Source: Burkholderiales bacterium (GTDB lineage: Bacteria; Pseudomonadota; Gammaproteobacteria; Burkholderiales; Burkholderiaceae_C). From it: DNA of 64,000 nucleotides. How positions within the stretch are numbered: the stretch's first letter is position 1; each line of letters starts with the position of its first letter. The notes under the pieces are model-generated. The model saw only the letters and a list, made by a program, of their open reading frames with translations, did not search any database and was not told the DNA's origin. The translations under genes were made by a program, and so were the position numbers. Shown here piece by piece: positions 40,594 through 49,348 of the stretch. The stretch covers positions 23,627-87,626 of the forward strand of contig JACPVA010000031.1 in assembly GCA_016191995.1 (NCBI GenBank), written 5' to 3'.

Positions 40594-41829
40594 TCAACCG
40601 CCGACGATGAGGCGCCGGATCAGCTCGGCGCGCTGGTCGGACGTGAAGTGCGCAACGGTGCGGTCGCGGCCGGCGCGGCCCATTCGCCGCGCTTCCTCGG
40701 GGTCGAGCAGCAGGCGCGCGATCCCCTCCTCGACCGCCTCGACGCGCTCGCCGTCGACGCGCAGGCCGTTGAGCCCGTCCTCGACCGCCGACCCGGTCCC
40801 GCCCGCGAGGCCGGCGAGCGCGGGTTTGCCGCAGGAGTTGGCCTCCATGTAAACGAGGCCGAAGCCTTCGGTGTCGCCGCCGATATCGCGGTTGGGCATC
40901 GCGAACAGCTCGCAGGCGTTGTACCAGCGAGGCAGGTCGTCGTGCGGCACGGCGCCGAGCAGGTGCACGCGGTCGGCCACGCCGCATTCGTGCGCCAGCG
41001 CCTGCAAGTGGTCGTGGTCGTCGCCAATGCCGGCGATCGCGTAGTGCGGGTCCAGGCCGCGCCGCACCAGCCCGGGCAGCGCGCGGATGACCTGGTCGAA
41101 GCCCTTGCGCCGCGTCAGCCGGCCGACCGAGAAGACGAGCGGCTGGTCCGCTCGCACGCCGAGGCCGGCGCGCAGGTCGTCGCACGGCAGCCCGGGGCGC
41201 ATGCGCTCGGTGTCGACCGTCGGGTAGGTCATGACGATGCGCTCGGGGCGCACGCCGATCAGCGACACCAGCGTATCGCGCGTGAAGTCGCTGTTGGCGA
41301 GGATGTGGTCCGCGTGCTGCAGCGCGAAGCACATCGCAAGGAACTTGCGACCGCGGCCCCAGCCGGTCAGCTCCTCGCCGTGCGCGTAGATCAGCACCTT
41401 GCGCCCGATCAGCCGGCCGACGAGCCAGGCGACCAGCCCCTCGGGCAGCGCGCGCCCCGCCATCACGGCGTCGACGCGCCGCGTCAGCGCAAGCCGCAGC
41501 GAGCGGCCGAGCAGCCGCGCGTACATCGGCAGCGACTCCGGCCGCAGCCAGGGCACGCGCTGCAGCGCGAGGCGGTGGATGGTGTTGGGGTGGCCGCGGT
41601 CGAAGTCGGCATCGCCCGGCACCGCGGCGGTCAGGACATGGACCGACTTGCCGCCGAGGCGGCGCACGTCGTCGTCGAACGAGACCGCGGTGCCGCCTTT
41701 GGTCGGCAGGAAGAGCTCGGTGAGCATCAGCAGCGACAAGGGCCGGTGCGCCCCCGACGCGTCGGCGGCTGCCGGCGCGGCATGCGGGCTGGCGGGCTGG
41801 CCGCCGAGGGCCGAACGGCGCAGCGTCAT
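40594..41829 (-). CDS. GT4 glycosyltransferase
   Basis: GT-B enzyme of 411 residues. LLMLTELFLPTKGGTAVSFD is the typical acceptor-side loop (F-x-P-x-x-G-G), VMAGRALPEGLVAWLVGRLI the following helix, and ADHILANSDFTRDTL the domain linker. In the donor half: RIVMTYPTVDTERMRPGLPC, VFSVGRLTRRKGFDQVIRAL, VHLLGAVPHDDLPRWYNACE and TEGFGLVYMEANSCGKPALA, the last holding the E-x7-E motif. The first 30 residues are Ala-rich and disordered. It is the last gene of the leftward XrtA-locus run beginning at 50564. Confidence 0.9.
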   Translation of the reverse strand: MTLRRSALGGQPASPHAAPAAADASGAHRPLSLLMLTELFLPTKGGTAVSFDDDVRRLGGKSVHVLTAAVPGDADFDRGHPNTIHRLALQRVPWLRPESLPMYARLLGRSLRLALTRRVDAVMAGRALPEGLVAWLVGRLIGRKVLIYAHGEELTGWGRGRKFLAMCFALQHADHILANSDFTRDTLVSLIGVRPERIVMTYPTVDTERMRPGLPCDDLRAGLGVRADQPLVFSVGRLTRRKGFDQVIRALPGLVRRGLDPHYAIAGIGDDHDHLQALAHECGVADRVHLLGAVPHDDLPRWYNACELFAMPNRDIGGDTEGFGLVYMEANSCGKPALAGLAGGTGSAVEDGLNGLRVDGERVEAVEEGIARLLLDPEEARRMGRAGRDRTVAHFTSDQRAELIRRLIVGG

Positions 41830-41890
41830 CGCGTGCTCACGGTGCCGCGCGCCGCACCACGCGCGTCCGGCCGGGCGCGTCCCTGCATGC

Positions 41891-43123
41891 TCACGCCCCA
41901 GGCGTCGCGTCGGGCGCCGGGCGGCGCGACACGAGCCCGGCCAGCGCGCCGATCAGCGCCGCGGCACCGGTCAGCCGCAGCAGCTTCCAGGCCCGTGCGC
42001 ATCCCGCCAGCCGCACGCGCCAGGCGCTCAGGCGCTTGGCGATGTCGGTGGCGACCCACTGTGGGTCGCGGTCGCGCAGGATGCGGCATAGCTCGTGGGT
42101 GGACAGGAAGCGCAGCCCGGGCCGCTGCCGCAGCGCCTGGCCGAGCAGCGTGTCGAGCTCGGCCAGCGCGGCGTCGGCGCGGTCGCCGTCGAAATTGTCG
42201 CGGTGATTTTCCAGGACGCAGGGCCGTCCCTCGCGCACGGCGCGGTCGAGCGCGCGCAAAGCGTGCGCGGCGTCACGCCCGCGGATCGGCTCGAAGTAGT
42301 CGAAGCGCACGATGCAGCTCAGCTCCTCGCTGCGGTCGCCGTTGGCGATCGGCCCCTCGTCGCCGGCTGGCAGGCCTGCCGCGTCGCGGCAGGTCGAACG
42401 CCGGCCCGGGGTGACGAGGCATTCGACGCCTTGGCGGACCCAGGCGCGCTCGACCTCGCGCGTCCAGACGAAGGTCGGCGGGACGACGACCCTGGGCGGG
42501 CTGCCGACGATGCGCGCGAAGGCATCGACCTCGTCGGCGACCGCGGCGTCGACCGCCGATGCGGCATGCGGCGTCGAGGGCAGGCGGCCGGCGTCGACCC
42601 AGCGGCTTTGCAGCGGCGCGGGCAGTTGCTCGGTGGCCGCGGGCACGGATTGGCGCAGCCAGTGATTGACGCCGGGGTCGGCGCTGGCCATCAGCGTCGG
42701 CGGCCAGTAATGCTCCAGGCCGTGCAGCTGGAGCGCGAAGACACCGCGCGCCGCACCGTCGCGCAGCGCGGCCAGGATATCGGCGAAGCGCGGGTCGTCG
42801 AGGGCCACGCGCTGGTAGGCGCCAGCGGCCGCGATCGCCGGCCCGTCGGGCACGGCGAGGACGAGCGCGAGGTTGAGCAGCGCAGTCCGCCCGGTGGCGT
42901 CGCGGTGGAGTGCGAGCACCTCGGCGATACGCTGCAGCGCCGGGGCCTGCCACGCCGGCCCGGCACCCCAGTCGTCGCTCTCGACGACGAGCACCGGGCG
43001 TGCGAGCACCGGCTCGCGCAGGATGCGCGCCAGATCGTGCCGGTGGACGACGGCGATCGCGGCGTTGGCCACGAGCCAGGCCAGCACCAGCAGCAGCGCG
43101 AGTTCGGCCGTGGTGTCCAGCAT
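41891..43123 (-). CDS. polysaccharide deacetylase-like membrane-anchored protein
   Basis: About 410 residues: one N-terminal membrane helix (LALLLVLAWLVANAAIAVVH), a catalytic-type domain and a C-terminal hydrophobic helix. VLVVESDDWGAGPAWQAPAL resembles the first motif of NodB-type or YheN-like deacetylases with the D-D-W-G signature; LQLHGLEHYWPPTLMASAD holds a His cluster and LENHRDNFDGDRAD follows later. The order D-D-W-G then H-x-x-x-H is right for a metal-dependent deacetylase, but the barrel is divergent. It is one of a string of modifying enzymes in the XrtA locus. Confidence 0.7.
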   Translation of the reverse strand: MLDTTAELALLLVLAWLVANAAIAVVHRHDLARILREPVLARPVLVVESDDWGAGPAWQAPALQRIAEVLALHRDATGRTALLNLALVLAVPDGPAIAAAGAYQRVALDDPRFADILAALRDGAARGVFALQLHGLEHYWPPTLMASADPGVNHWLRQSVPAATEQLPAPLQSRWVDAGRLPSTPHAASAVDAAVADEVDAFARIVGSPPRVVVPPTFVWTREVERAWVRQGVECLVTPGRRSTCRDAAGLPAGDEGPIANGDRSEELSCIVRFDYFEPIRGRDAAHALRALDRAVREGRPCVLENHRDNFDGDRADAALAELDTLLGQALRQRPGLRFLSTHELCRILRDRDPQWVATDIAKRLSAWRVRLAGCARAWKLLRLTGAAALIGALAGLVSRRPAPDATPGA

Positions 43124-43204
43124 CGGTCGGTCGGCGGGAGGTCGGCAGGAGGTCGGCGCTGGATCGGCGGGTGCTTGCCGCGGAGTGCCCTAGCGCACCG
43201 GTGA

Positions 43205-44062
43205 TCAGCGCGGCGGCGCCGGGTACCAGGTCACGCGCACGCCGAGGCCCAGCCCGCGCAGCATGCCGTCGCGCAGCCGGCGTGCCAGTGCCTGTTCGTG
43301 CCGCAGCCCGCGCTGCTTGACCTGGTACAGCCGCCTCTTGTGCGGCTGCACCTGTCCGAAGCGCTCGCCGCGCGCGAGGCGGTCGACGAAGTCGGCGTAG
43401 ACGCCGGCACTGGTCCGCACGCTGCGCCAGAAGAGCTTCAGCTCGTCGTCGTCGGGCAGCACCTCGGGGCTGACATGCGCGATCAGGCCGCCGGTATCGA
43501 TGCCGGCGTCGATCCAGTGCAGCGTGCAGCCGACCTTCTCGGGCTCGCCGTTGTACAGCGCCCAGAACGTGCAGTCGGCGCCGCGGTACTCGGGCGACAG
43601 GCCGCCGTGCAGGTTGGCGATGCCCAGCCGGCCCATGGTGAGCAGCTCGCCGCGGATCAGCGAGGTGCCGAAGACGGCGATCAGGTCGGGCTGCAGCTCG
43701 CGCGCCAGCGCGACGACGTCGGGGTGGTTGATGTGCGGCACCTCTCGCACGAGATCGGGCCGCCCCAGCCGCGGCACGGCGTCGCCGAAGAAGAACTTCG
43801 CCTCGCTGCCGCCGGTGTAGCGGCGGCGGTCGCGCAACCAGCGCCAGGTCTTGCGGAAGAAATTGTCCGGCCGCAACTGCTTCGCCAGCTTCTTCCACGA
43901 GAAGTCCGCGCCGGTCTCCTGCACGATGGCCTGCACGTCGCCGGCGCGGCACAGCGCGTTGGCGACGAACAGGTGGCGCGGGCTGCGGCCGCACAGCACC
44001 ATGAGCTTCAGGGGGGGTGCGGCGCCAGCGGGGCCTGGCGCCACGCTCGCCGGATCAGCCAC
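43205..44062 (-). CDS. formyltransferase-family protein (sugar N-formyltransferase-like)
   Basis: Uses 10-formyltetrahydrofolate to formylate an amino group. Only the N-terminal catalytic Rossmann part of the Fmt/ArnA family is present, with no tRNA-binding domain, so it is not the housekeeping enzyme. LIAVFGTSLIRGELL, IANLHGGLSPEYRGADC and LHWIDAGIDTGGLIAHVSPE supply the catalytic Asn-His-Asp (the last in IDAGID). The protein overlaps the toroid gene by eight bases. A formyl group on an amino sugar of the XrtA-locus glycan is a reasonable reading, but the substrate is not shown. Confidence 0.85.
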   Translation of the reverse strand: MADPASVAPGPAGAAPPLKLMVLCGRSPRHLFVANALCRAGDVQAIVQETGADFSWKKLAKQLRPDNFFRKTWRWLRDRRRYTGGSEAKFFFGDAVPRLGRPDLVREVPHINHPDVVALARELQPDLIAVFGTSLIRGELLTMGRLGIANLHGGLSPEYRGADCTFWALYNGEPEKVGCTLHWIDAGIDTGGLIAHVSPEVLPDDDELKLFWRSVRTSAGVYADFVDRLARGERFGQVQPHKRRLYQVKQRGLRHEQALARRLRDGMLRGLGLGVRVTWYPAPPR

Positions 44063-45305
44063 CTGCCGCCCCCGCTGGAAGGCCAGCCATGGCCGCGGAA
44101 ACAGGCACCTGCGCGACCGCGGGCACCGGCGGCACCGCGATGTCGAGCATGTCCATCATCAGTGCATCGGCGAAGAACTTGGCCGCCCAGTTCGGGTACT
44201 CGAAGCGCGAGTAGTCGCCCCAGATCGGCGCCGAGCCGGCGATGCCGCCGCGCACCGCCGGGTCCGGGTGGTCGAGCCGGTGCGTGGTCTTGAGATAGGC
44301 GAGCGCCGAGCGTGCGTGGGCGCGCAGGTCGTCGGCGCCGGTGGCCTGGGCCAGCCGGGTCCAGTTCAGGCTCATCTGCGCGACGCCGGTCAGGCAGGCG
44401 TAGCTGGCGTCGGCCACCCAGCCGTCCAGGTAGGTGCCGGCCAGCCAGCCGTCGGCGCGCTGCACGGCGGCGATGCCGCGGCCGGCCTTCAGCGCCGCCG
44501 TCACGTAACGCTCGTCGCCCAGCAGCACGCCCGACTCCAGGAAGCCGCGGATCGCATAGGCGATGGTGTGCGTGAACGGCGACTTCCACGGCACGAAGGC
44601 GTTGGTCGCGAACCAGCCGCTGGCGGTCTGCTGCGTCAGCGCCCAGTCGAGGTTCTTGCGCGCGGCCTGGACCAGCCGCGGCTCGCCGGCGATCAGGCCG
44701 GTGGCCAGCAGCGCCCAGGTGGCGCGTGTGTTGTAGACATGCGGCGTATCGTGGTGCTCGAACCTGCGCCAGCAGCCGTCGTCGTCCTGCTGGCGGGCCA
44801 GCCAGTGGCCGGCTCGCACGGCGGCCTCGAGGCAATCGTTGCACTGCAACTGCGTGGCGCCGGCGACCATGCCGTGCATGATCTGGCCGGTGTTGAAGAT
44901 CACCGGCCGGCTGCCGGGCTCGCCGAAGTGGCCGGGAAAGGCGCCGTCGTCGAGCTGGATCGACAGCTCCCAGTCGATCATGCGCGCGGCGCGCGCGACC
45001 AGCTCGGGCCGGCCCAGCGCCGTCGCCGCGGCCAGCATGGTCTCGATGATGTAGCCGGTGGTCTCGGGGTAGCTGGGCAGCCAGCCGTCCTCGAAGCTCC
45101 AGCCGGCGGAGACGCCGCCGGCGTCGGGATGGCCGTCGCGCATGTCCTGGGCCCGGCACAGCCAGTCGACCGCGGCCCCCAGATGCGCGGCGTGCGGCTG
45201 TGCCGGCGCGGCGGTGCCGCGCACACTGTCCCAGACCAGGCTCAGGTGGCGCGGCCGCCAGGGCTTGTAGCGTGCGGGCAGGCGAACGAGGTCGATCACG
45301 TTCAT
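44055..45305 (-). CDS. alpha/alpha-toroid protein (prenyltransferase/squalene-oxidase-repeat-like)
   Basis: 416 residues of regular helical pairs. GWSFEDGWLPSYPETTGYII, ELSIQLDDGAFPGHFGEPGS, RQQDDDGCWRRFEHHDTPHV and QQTASGWFATNAFVPWKSPF each end in the Q-x-x-x-G-x-F/W signature of squalene-cyclase/prenyltransferase repeats. There is no D-x-D-D cyclase motif and no lyase catalytic set that can be named. The N-terminus has no signal peptide, so it is cytosolic. Similar proteins are frequent in XrtA polysaccharide loci, where their role is undetermined; an epimerase or lyase on a lipid-linked oligosaccharide is one possibility. It is coupled to the formyltransferase by overlap. Confidence 0.75.
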   Translation of the reverse strand: MNVIDLVRLPARYKPWRPRHLSLVWDSVRGTAAPAQPHAAHLGAAVDWLCRAQDMRDGHPDAGGVSAGWSFEDGWLPSYPETTGYIIETMLAAATALGRPELVARAARMIDWELSIQLDDGAFPGHFGEPGSRPVIFNTGQIMHGMVAGATQLQCNDCLEAAVRAGHWLARQQDDDGCWRRFEHHDTPHVYNTRATWALLATGLIAGEPRLVQAARKNLDWALTQQTASGWFATNAFVPWKSPFTHTIAYAIRGFLESGVLLGDERYVTAALKAGRGIAAVQRADGWLAGTYLDGWVADASYACLTGVAQMSLNWTRLAQATGADDLRAHARSALAYLKTTHRLDHPDPAVRGGIAGSAPIWGDYSRFEYPNWAAKFFADALMMDMLDIAVPPVPAVAQVPVSAAMAGLPAGAAGG

Positions 45306-45324
45306 CGTCGGGTTCTGGCGTGAT

Positions 45325-46812
45325 TCAAGGCGTGGCCGTGGCCTGCTTCAGATCGCCCTGCAGCGGGACATGGCTGACCACGTAGCGGTGCTTGCCCGAG
45401 GCCTCGGGGGCGATGGCGTCGACCACGCGCACGCTGACGCGAACGTCGGCACCCAGGCGCTGCTGCAGCCCGGCCTCGATCGCGCGCGCGGACCCGGACT
45501 GCCAGCGCGGGCCTGCCACGACCAGCACCTCGACGTCGTGCACGCCGTGCTGGACGAGCTTGAACTCGGTCACGCCCTCGACCGCACGCACGACGTAGAT
45601 CCCGGCCAGCGCGTGCATGATGGTGCCGTCGGCGCGGACGAGGAAGTCGGTGCGGCGGCCGCCGACCTCGGCGATGACGTGCAGGCCGCGGCCACCGCGG
45701 TCGGGCTCGGGGCTCAGGCGGACGATGTCGCCGGTGCGGTAGCGGACGAAGGGCTGGGCGTCGGAGCACAGCCCCGTCATCACCGCCTCGCCGGTCCCGC
45801 CCGGCGCCACCGGCCGGCCGTCGGCGCCGAGCACCTCGAGCACGATGCTCTCGCTCATCAGCAGCATCTGCCCACCCGGCGCCTCGTGCGCGGTGAAGCC
45901 GATGTCGCGGCTGCCGAACTCGTTGGCCACCGGGGCGCCGAAGACCTCGCCGATCAGTGCGCGCTGGTGCGCGTACAGCGGCTCGCCGGTGGTGCAGACG
46001 ACCTTCAGCGCCGGCAGCGAGAGCCTGCGGCCGCGCTCGCGCGCGTGCGCAGCCAGCAGCGCGACCGAGCTGGCGTAGCCGTAGAGGCAGCGCGGCCGGA
46101 ACGCGACGAGCGCATCGAGGTAGCCGTCCATGCGCTCGGGCGACATCGCGAAGGCGTTCAGCACGAGCTGGTTGATCAGCCGGTCGCGCAGCGTCTTGAC
46201 GCGGTCGGTCTTGGCGAGCTCGACCGGCGCGCCCCAGAGGTAGACCTCGGGGTCGCCCGGCCGCACGCCCCACCAGCGGCGCGCGCGCATGCGCCCCGCG
46301 GCGTCGGAGGCCTGCCGCTGGCGGCCGAAGTAGAAGATCAGCGGCTGGCCGCTGGAGCCGCCGGTGTTGTACTTGAACGCCCCGCCCGGGACGGCCCGCC
46401 AGGCGATCGCGTCGCGGTGCGCCGCGGCATCGGCCTTGTCCATCGTCGGCAGCCGCGCCAGCTCCGACAGGCTGTGCAGCGCCGCCGGCCGGACGCCGGC
46501 TTCGTCCAGGCGGCGCCGGTGCCAGGGCGAATGCGCATGGGCGACCGCCAGCAGCGCCCTGAGCTTGTCGAGCTGCAGCGACTCGACGCCGGCGCGGTCC
46601 AGCCATTGCGACCGCTCCAGCGAGGCGAGGTAGCCGAAGGTCGGGCGGCCGAAGACCCGCTCCTGCAGCGGGTAGACCAGGCCGCCGGCGATCGCGCGCG
46701 GCAGCTTCACCGCCCGCCGCACCCGCGCGACGCCGGATCGCCCGGCACCGCCGAGGCCGCCACCGACGCGCTCGGCGCCGGGCGGCACGATCGACATGCC
46801 GGCCTCATGCAC
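45325..46812 (-). CDS. phenylacetate-CoA ligase-like (PaaK/CapK-type) adenylate-forming protein
   Basis: 495 residues of the PaaK/CapK group of AMP-forming enzymes. FKYNTGGSSGQPLIFYFGRQ is the phosphate-binding loop (S-S-G-x-T/P), LKVVCTTGEPLYAHQRALIG and ANEFGSRDIGFTAHEAPGGQ are the core motifs, and PFVRYRTGDIVRLSP carries the adenylation Arg/Asp. The final MHALAGIYVVRAVEGVTEF belongs to the small C-terminal domain. CapK-like proteins in polysaccharide loci are thought to activate an acid for attachment to a sugar. GTG 46812 overlaps the ligase stop by eight bases; ATG 46797 is the alternative. Confidence 0.85.
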   Translation of the reverse strand: MHEAGMSIVPPGAERVGGGLGGAGRSGVARVRRAVKLPRAIAGGLVYPLQERVFGRPTFGYLASLERSQWLDRAGVESLQLDKLRALLAVAHAHSPWHRRRLDEAGVRPAALHSLSELARLPTMDKADAAAHRDAIAWRAVPGGAFKYNTGGSSGQPLIFYFGRQRQASDAAGRMRARRWWGVRPGDPEVYLWGAPVELAKTDRVKTLRDRLINQLVLNAFAMSPERMDGYLDALVAFRPRCLYGYASSVALLAAHARERGRRLSLPALKVVCTTGEPLYAHQRALIGEVFGAPVANEFGSRDIGFTAHEAPGGQMLLMSESIVLEVLGADGRPVAPGGTGEAVMTGLCSDAQPFVRYRTGDIVRLSPEPDRGGRGLHVIAEVGGRRTDFLVRADGTIMHALAGIYVVRAVEGVTEFKLVQHGVHDVEVLVVAGPRWQSGSARAIEAGLQQRLGADVRVSVRVVDAIAPEASGKHRYVVSHVPLQGDLKQATATP

Positions 46813-48064
46813 GCCTCAGCGCCCCGAACAGCGACAGCGGCTCGACCGGCGTCATCACCGCAGGCGCGGCCGCGGCCGACCGCGTCAGCAGGTGGTGGAC
46901 GACGACGACGGTCGCCATCAGGTGGTAGAAGAAGTCGAAGTACGCCAGCCCGAGGAAGGCGCCGGCCGACATGTAGCCGACCAGGCTGACCTGGATCATC
47001 GCCGCGAGGTCGCGCGCCCACATCGTCTGCGGCTGGCGCCTGGCGATGCGGATGATGCTGCCGCACTTCAGCCAGGTGAATCCCAGCAGCGTCAGGAAGA
47101 TCGCCAGCCCGACCCAGCCGTGCTCGCCCAGCACCTCGAAGTAGATGCTGTGCGCGTCGTAGCCCTTGAAGCCCTCGAATCCGACGCCGAGCACCCGGCT
47201 GTTGGCCACGCCGAGCGCGTAGCGCCAGGCCATGAACCGCCCCTGCGCCGACGCATCCTGCTCGTAGTTGCCGATCGACTGGATGCGATCGAACCACTCG
47301 GACGGCATGATGTAGAGCGTCGCGATGGCCGGGATCGCGACCAGCAGCGCGGTGACGAGCTTGCGCCGCGACTTGAACCAGAAGATCAGCCCGGTGATCA
47401 CCAGCGCCAGCAGCGCGCCGCGCGAGTGGCTGCCGACCGCCGCCAGCGCGGTCAGCAGCATGCCGATGCCCAGGCCGATCTGGATGCGCCGGTCCCGCTC
47501 GTGCAGTTGCAGGTAGCGCATCAGCGGGATCGTCATCACCAGCGCCAGCGCCATCTCATTGTTGCCGCCGATGAACGAGCCCTCCGGCCCCTGGACCCGG
47601 TACGAGCCGCCGTTGGCGATCGTGAAGATGCCGCCCTTGACGCCGTAGAAGCCCAGCGACAGCACGATGACCCAGATCAGCATGTGGACGCGCTCGCGCG
47701 AGGTCAGCATCACGAGCGTCATGAAGGTCAGGATCTGGATCTTGATCACCTTGTCGAACTGCAGCCAGGCCGGGCCGGGCAGCCGCGCCTGGGTCGTCGT
47801 CAGCGTCATCCAGAGGATGAAGATCACCAGCACGACGATCTCGCGCCCCCAGACGACGCGCTTGGCCTCCTTGGACGCGAGCATCGCCACCAGCGTGACG
47901 ACGGCGACGATCATGACGACCGGCATGTCGAACATGAAACCCCAGGCGAGCCGGTGGGGGTTCATGTAGCCGAGCCAGGCGAGCATCAGGATGCCCCAGA
48001 ACGGGCGCTTGAAGACGAAGGGCAGCAGGCCGAAGACGACGAGGGCCAGGGCGATGTCACGCAT
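46805..48064 (-). CDS. XrtA-associated O-glycosylation ligase / Wzy-like polymerase
   Basis: A polytopic membrane protein of 419 residues with about ten helices, matching the exosortase A-associated O-antigen-ligase-like family. GYMNPHRLAWGFMFDMP near the N-terminus is diagnostic. FIGGNNEMALALVMTIPLMR, GSHSRGALLALVITGLIFWF and the large periplasmic loop ending GYDAHSIYFEVLGEHGWVGL (catalytic-type Arg and His, the latter in AHSIYF-E-x-L-x-E-x-G) are the Wzy/WaaL signature. It would join lipid-linked repeat units or ligate glycan on the periplasmic face. Confidence 0.9.
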   Translation of the reverse strand: MRDIALALVVFGLLPFVFKRPFWGILMLAWLGYMNPHRLAWGFMFDMPVVMIVAVVTLVAMLASKEAKRVVWGREIVVLVIFILWMTLTTTQARLPGPAWLQFDKVIKIQILTFMTLVMLTSRERVHMLIWVIVLSLGFYGVKGGIFTIANGGSYRVQGPEGSFIGGNNEMALALVMTIPLMRYLQLHERDRRIQIGLGIGMLLTALAAVGSHSRGALLALVITGLIFWFKSRRKLVTALLVAIPAIATLYIMPSEWFDRIQSIGNYEQDASAQGRFMAWRYALGVANSRVLGVGFEGFKGYDAHSIYFEVLGEHGWVGLAIFLTLLGFTWLKCGSIIRIARRQPQTMWARDLAAMIQVSLVGYMSAGAFLGLAYFDFFYHLMATVVVVHHLLTRSAAAAPAVMTPVEPLSLFGALRRA

Positions 48065-48094
48065 GGGGTCGGTGCCGGGGTCGCCGTGCAGAGG

Positions 48095-49348
48095 TCAGGC
48101 GTGGTGCGCCCGATGGTGCGGAAAGACGCCTCGCGACGCCGTGTGCAGCGAACGAAACTCGTCGAGCAGCGTCCTGACGCGCAAGTCCCAGGTGTTGCGC
48201 TCAGCATGGGTACGGATGGCCGCGGCGTCCCAGCGCTGCGTCAGCGCGTGCTCGATCGAACGGGCCAGCGCGGCCGCGTCACCGAATGGGACGATGGTGC
48301 CGAGCGCCTCGCTGCAGACGACCTCGGCATTGCCACCGACGTCGGTCGCCACGATGGGAATGCCGCAGCCCATCGCCTCCAGCAGCACGTTGGCCCAGCC
48401 CTCGTTGCGCGTCGCCAGCACGAACAGGTCGGCGGCCGAAAGCGGCACCCGCAGCTCCTCCGGCGGCATCGGCCCGATAAAGCGCACCGCATCCGCGAGC
48501 CCGAGCGCCACGACCTGCTGCTCGAGGCGCTCGCTCCAATCGCCCTCGGGGCTGGCGCCGCCGACCGCGAGGTAGATCAGGCCAGGAAAGCGCTCCCGCA
48601 AGGTCGGCAGAAGCTCGATCACGCGGTGAAAGCCCTTGCGCTCGACCAGCGCACCTACCGTCACCAGCACCGGTACGTCAGGCGGCAGGCCCAGCAGTCG
48701 CCGCGCCTCGGCGCGCGGCATGGGGCTGAACTTGTCCAGATCGACGCCATTGCCGACCACCAGCACCTTGTCCGCCGGCGCGCCGAGCCCCAGCGCGACG
48801 CGGCGCAGCGACTCGGAGACCGCAAAGACGCGTGCCGCACGCTTCAGCGCCGCACGCAGCTGTGGCGCCAGCGCCGGGTCCTGCGCATGCCGCACTTCGG
48901 TGCCGCGCAGCGTGATCGTCACCGGCACGCGCAGCCAGCGGCCGAGCACGCTGGCGGCGAAGCCGTCGGGGTAGGCGAAGTGGGCGTCGATCAGGTCCAG
49001 CCGGCCCTGCCGCCTGAGCTGCCGCAGCCGTGGCCAGGCACCGATCGCCATCGCCCAGCCGTCCAGGCGCTTGAGCAGGCCCGGGGGGCTGAGGAAACGC
49101 GGGAACCAGACGTCGATACCCTGCTGCAATTCGTGCGCCGGCGCCCCCGCCCTGAAGCCGGGCCTGAAACGGCGGACGAGCCCCTGCAGCGGGAACCAAG
49201 GTGTGGGCGCGACGACGGCGATCGGCAGCTCGCGACCGACGCGGAACATGCGCTCGCGGATGAACAAGCCCGCGCCGGGCTGGCGGGCGCTGGGAAACAG
49301 GCTGCTCAGCACCACGATGTGCGGCCACGCGGGGTCGGCTTCAGGCAT
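48095..49348 (-). CDS. GT4 glycosyltransferase
   Basis: 417-residue GT-B enzyme. HIVVLSSLFPSARQPGAGLF is the acceptor-side start, LDLIDAHFAYPDGFAASVLG follows, and the donor half has VLVVGNGVDLDKFSPMPRAE, LVTVGALVERKGFHRVIELL, VRFIGPMPPEELRVPLSAAD and ATRNEGWANVLLEAMGCGIP, with Glu-x7-Glu complete. The reading frame extends to 49510 inside the upstream gene, but ATG 49348 overlaps that gene's stop by eight bases and begins at the first strand. Relatives are found beside XrtA-type O-ligases. Confidence 0.92.
   Translation of the reverse strand: MPEADPAWPHIVVLSSLFPSARQPGAGLFIRERMFRVGRELPIAVVAPTPWFPLQGLVRRFRPGFRAGAPAHELQQGIDVWFPRFLSPPGLLKRLDGWAMAIGAWPRLRQLRRQGRLDLIDAHFAYPDGFAASVLGRWLRVPVTITLRGTEVRHAQDPALAPQLRAALKRAARVFAVSESLRRVALGLGAPADKVLVVGNGVDLDKFSPMPRAEARRLLGLPPDVPVLVTVGALVERKGFHRVIELLPTLRERFPGLIYLAVGGASPEGDWSERLEQQVVALGLADAVRFIGPMPPEELRVPLSAADLFVLATRNEGWANVLLEAMGCGIPIVATDVGGNAEVVCSEALGTIVPFGDAAALARSIEHALTQRWDAAAIRTHAERNTWDLRVRTLLDEFRSLHTASRGVFPHHRAHHA

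Noticed and set aside
43205..44062. Housekeeping methionyl-tRNA formyltransferase
   Set aside because: The C-terminal tRNA-binding domain is absent and the neighbours are glycan genes.
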